This document shows, piece after piece, positions 24,984-26,480 of a DNA stretch of 26,480 bases (its first letter is position 1; each line of letters opens with the position of its first letter). The translations under genes and the position numbers were made by a program. The notes beneath the pieces are model-generated. The model saw nothing but the letters and a program-made list of their open reading frames with translations, was not told the DNA's origin and ran no database searches. The DNA comes from Mesostigma viride (taxonomy: Eukaryota > Streptophyta > Mesostigmatophyceae > Mesostigmatales > Mesostigmataceae): contig RPFO01000354.1 in assembly GCA_009746045.1 (NCBI GenBank), positions 1 through 26,480 of the forward strand. The letters run 5' to 3'.

Positions 24984-26480
24984 ATGGCTTCTCAAAACAT
25001 TACGGCCCATCTGACTTGGCTGAAAGCCAAGGGGGCTTTTGACACCTTCCTCACAGTCGATCCAGAGAAGACTTTTTTCAAGTCCGTGTTTTCCCGTCAC
25101 ACAAATTTTAGCTGGACCGATGTCGAAATTTTGCCCGACGTGGTTCCCATGTACGGAGGCCAAGTTAAGTTCAAGATACCGAGGATTGGCGATTTAGTGA
25201 CGCAGATGTATCTTTACTTCAATATCACAAAACTTAACTACGGGGTTATGCAAGTTCACGTAGACAAGAACGCTGTGGATGAGGACGGAGTCACTCCGAC
25301 GAATCCAGGCCTCGAAACTGTGACTACGAGGACACTCGCGGCGTTCAAAGCGTCTAATTATCCGTTGTTAGCGGATGCGGATTACGATGGGATCACACAC
25401 GAGTCATTCCAACCCGCTTGGATCGACTACCTTGGTTACGTGTTGACAAACACGGTCGAATTGTGGGTCGGCGGAAACATGATTGACAGCCACACAGGCG
25501 ATTTTCTACGCATTTGGGATTGCGTGACACGTAATTCAGATTTGAGCGTGATACAGGGTCTGCCTTCAGAGCACGGAGGCGTCGGTAACATTGGAACCAT
25601 GCACGATCAACATGTTTACGTCCCTCTGCGTTTCTTTTTCAACAAAGAGGCGGGATACGCACTACCATTGCTGCGATTCAGTATCACGACGTGGAAGTCG
25701 TGTTAAAGATGAGTGCAAAGCCGCTCCGTCAAGACTATTTGAGCTACATGGAGAAAATCCCGTTCAAGACTGCCCCTTCAGTCGATCCAGAGCGGTTTGT
25801 GCGGAAACCCGTGACGATTTTTGAGGGCGACGTGAACTCTGGCCTTACAGACACTGGCGAACAGTTGATGCGATCAGAATTAGGCGGTGACCTGCGCGCA
25901 GTACGCCTCGTCACGCGCTACATACTTTTGGACGATTTCGAACGAGCTCAATTCAACAAAGGCACGCATTCGTACCTGATAACGGAGACAAAGCACCTCG
26001 AGTTCCCGCTCACCAAACGAGACAAGCTAATCAAGGACCTTTCGTTAGACCCGATTTCGGGAGCGTGTAAAGAGCTCATATTTTTCTTCAGGGCCGACCA
26101 TCGTCGTCTAGAAGGCAGCGATGAAAAGAACGCAAACGAAGAATACTGGAACTTTGAAGGAAATCGTCCATTTGCGAAAAACGACATGATCGATCGTGGT
26201 CGTTATTTTGTGCGCACGTACGGAAAGCAGATGGTGCACATTGACAATGCTTTTTTGACCGCGCGACGCTGACTCTTAATAACGGCGATCTGTTCTCACC
26301 TCCGAGGGACCCTCTTTGGTTCAACTTTTTTTTGCCTGCCGAGTTCCATCGACGCATACCTGTCGAAAATAACTTTGAGATGGTGTACTTTATTCCGTTT
26401 TCGCTAAAGCCTGAAGAAGACCAGCCACGGGCAGCATTAACTTCAGCAAAGTGGACAGGGCGACCCTTCGTTTGTTTTTA
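24984..26480 (+). CDS. MCP: Major capsid protein paralogue 4, partial at right edge; frame broken twice
   Basis: The N-terminal frame has KGAFDTFLTVDPEKTFFKS, FSRHTNFSW, PRIGDLVTQMYLYFN and VGGNMIDSHTGDF. The second has QYHDVEVVL, LLDDFERAQF and CKELIFFFR. The third, to the window edge, has RDPLWFNFFLPAEFHRR and a YFIPFSLKPEE strand. An extra segment of about 60 residues lies between the MYLYFN and VELWVGG strands, a site where the others are short. Frame changes near 25675-25690 and 26250-26275 have the phase of one missing base; the second is at a T6 run. The C-terminal end, including the expected GMGG motif, is outside the window. It is the most divergent paralogue and the only one on the plus strand. 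Confidence 0.85.

Overview
The window is a piece of a large eukaryotic DNA virus of the phylum Nucleocytoviricota, either as a free genome or as a copy integrated in a host chromosome. The diagnostic genes are an A32-like genome-packaging ATPase (17651-18465), four paralogous double jelly-roll major capsid proteins (MCPs; 18636 to the right edge) and a DUF5767-type protein (16135-16914). Genes are tightly packed, mostly 0-70 nt apart, on both strands. Many starts have a TATA(G/T/C)-type box 9-23 nt upstream. I cannot assign a family or host from the sequence.

Layout: 1-1522 holds minus-strand genes of unknown function, the leftmost one broken. 1601-9159 is a plus-strand run: a helical protein, a two-TM membrane protein, a very large IS630/Tc1-mariner-like DDE protein of 1188 aa, a short basic protein, a PIN/NYN-like nuclease candidate, two small proteins and a 447-aa membrane-anchored protein. 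9181-9717 (minus) encodes a strongly acidic, NLS-bearing protein. 9784-12559 holds a tandem pair of paralogues with basic tails, probably structural. 12597-13875 has a zinc-binding protein, a membrane protein and a small gene cut by an insertion.

13872-16021 is unlike the rest. It is a 2.15-kb gene-free element with two direct repeats (119 and 466 nt, apparently identical copies) in the order A-B-A'-C-B'. Read on the minus strand this is A1-internal-B1-A2-B2, the 'split direct repeat' architecture of tyrosine-recombinase retrotransposons (Ngaro/PAT/VIPER type). The same ATT triplet sits at both outer ends and at the internal junction. It looks like a young, non-autonomous eukaryotic retroelement that jumped into viral DNA and interrupted the gene at 13639. 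A perfect short-loop G-quadruplex lies at its inner hinge.

16135-18465 is a structural and packaging block (DUF5767 protein, JAMM/MPN-family protein, packaging ATPase). The remainder is the capsid block: three minus-strand MCP genes and one divergent plus-strand MCP gene. The paralogues share their jelly-roll cores but differ strongly in the loop before the conserved YLDDxER strand. In one MCP (20073-23166) that loop holds about 600 residues resembling two concanavalin-A/LamG lectin-like domains.

Seven coding breaks in five otherwise good genes all have the phase of one missing base. That uniform sign points to sequence deletions in the assembly, or possibly to -1 frameshifting at two sites, more than to random gene decay.
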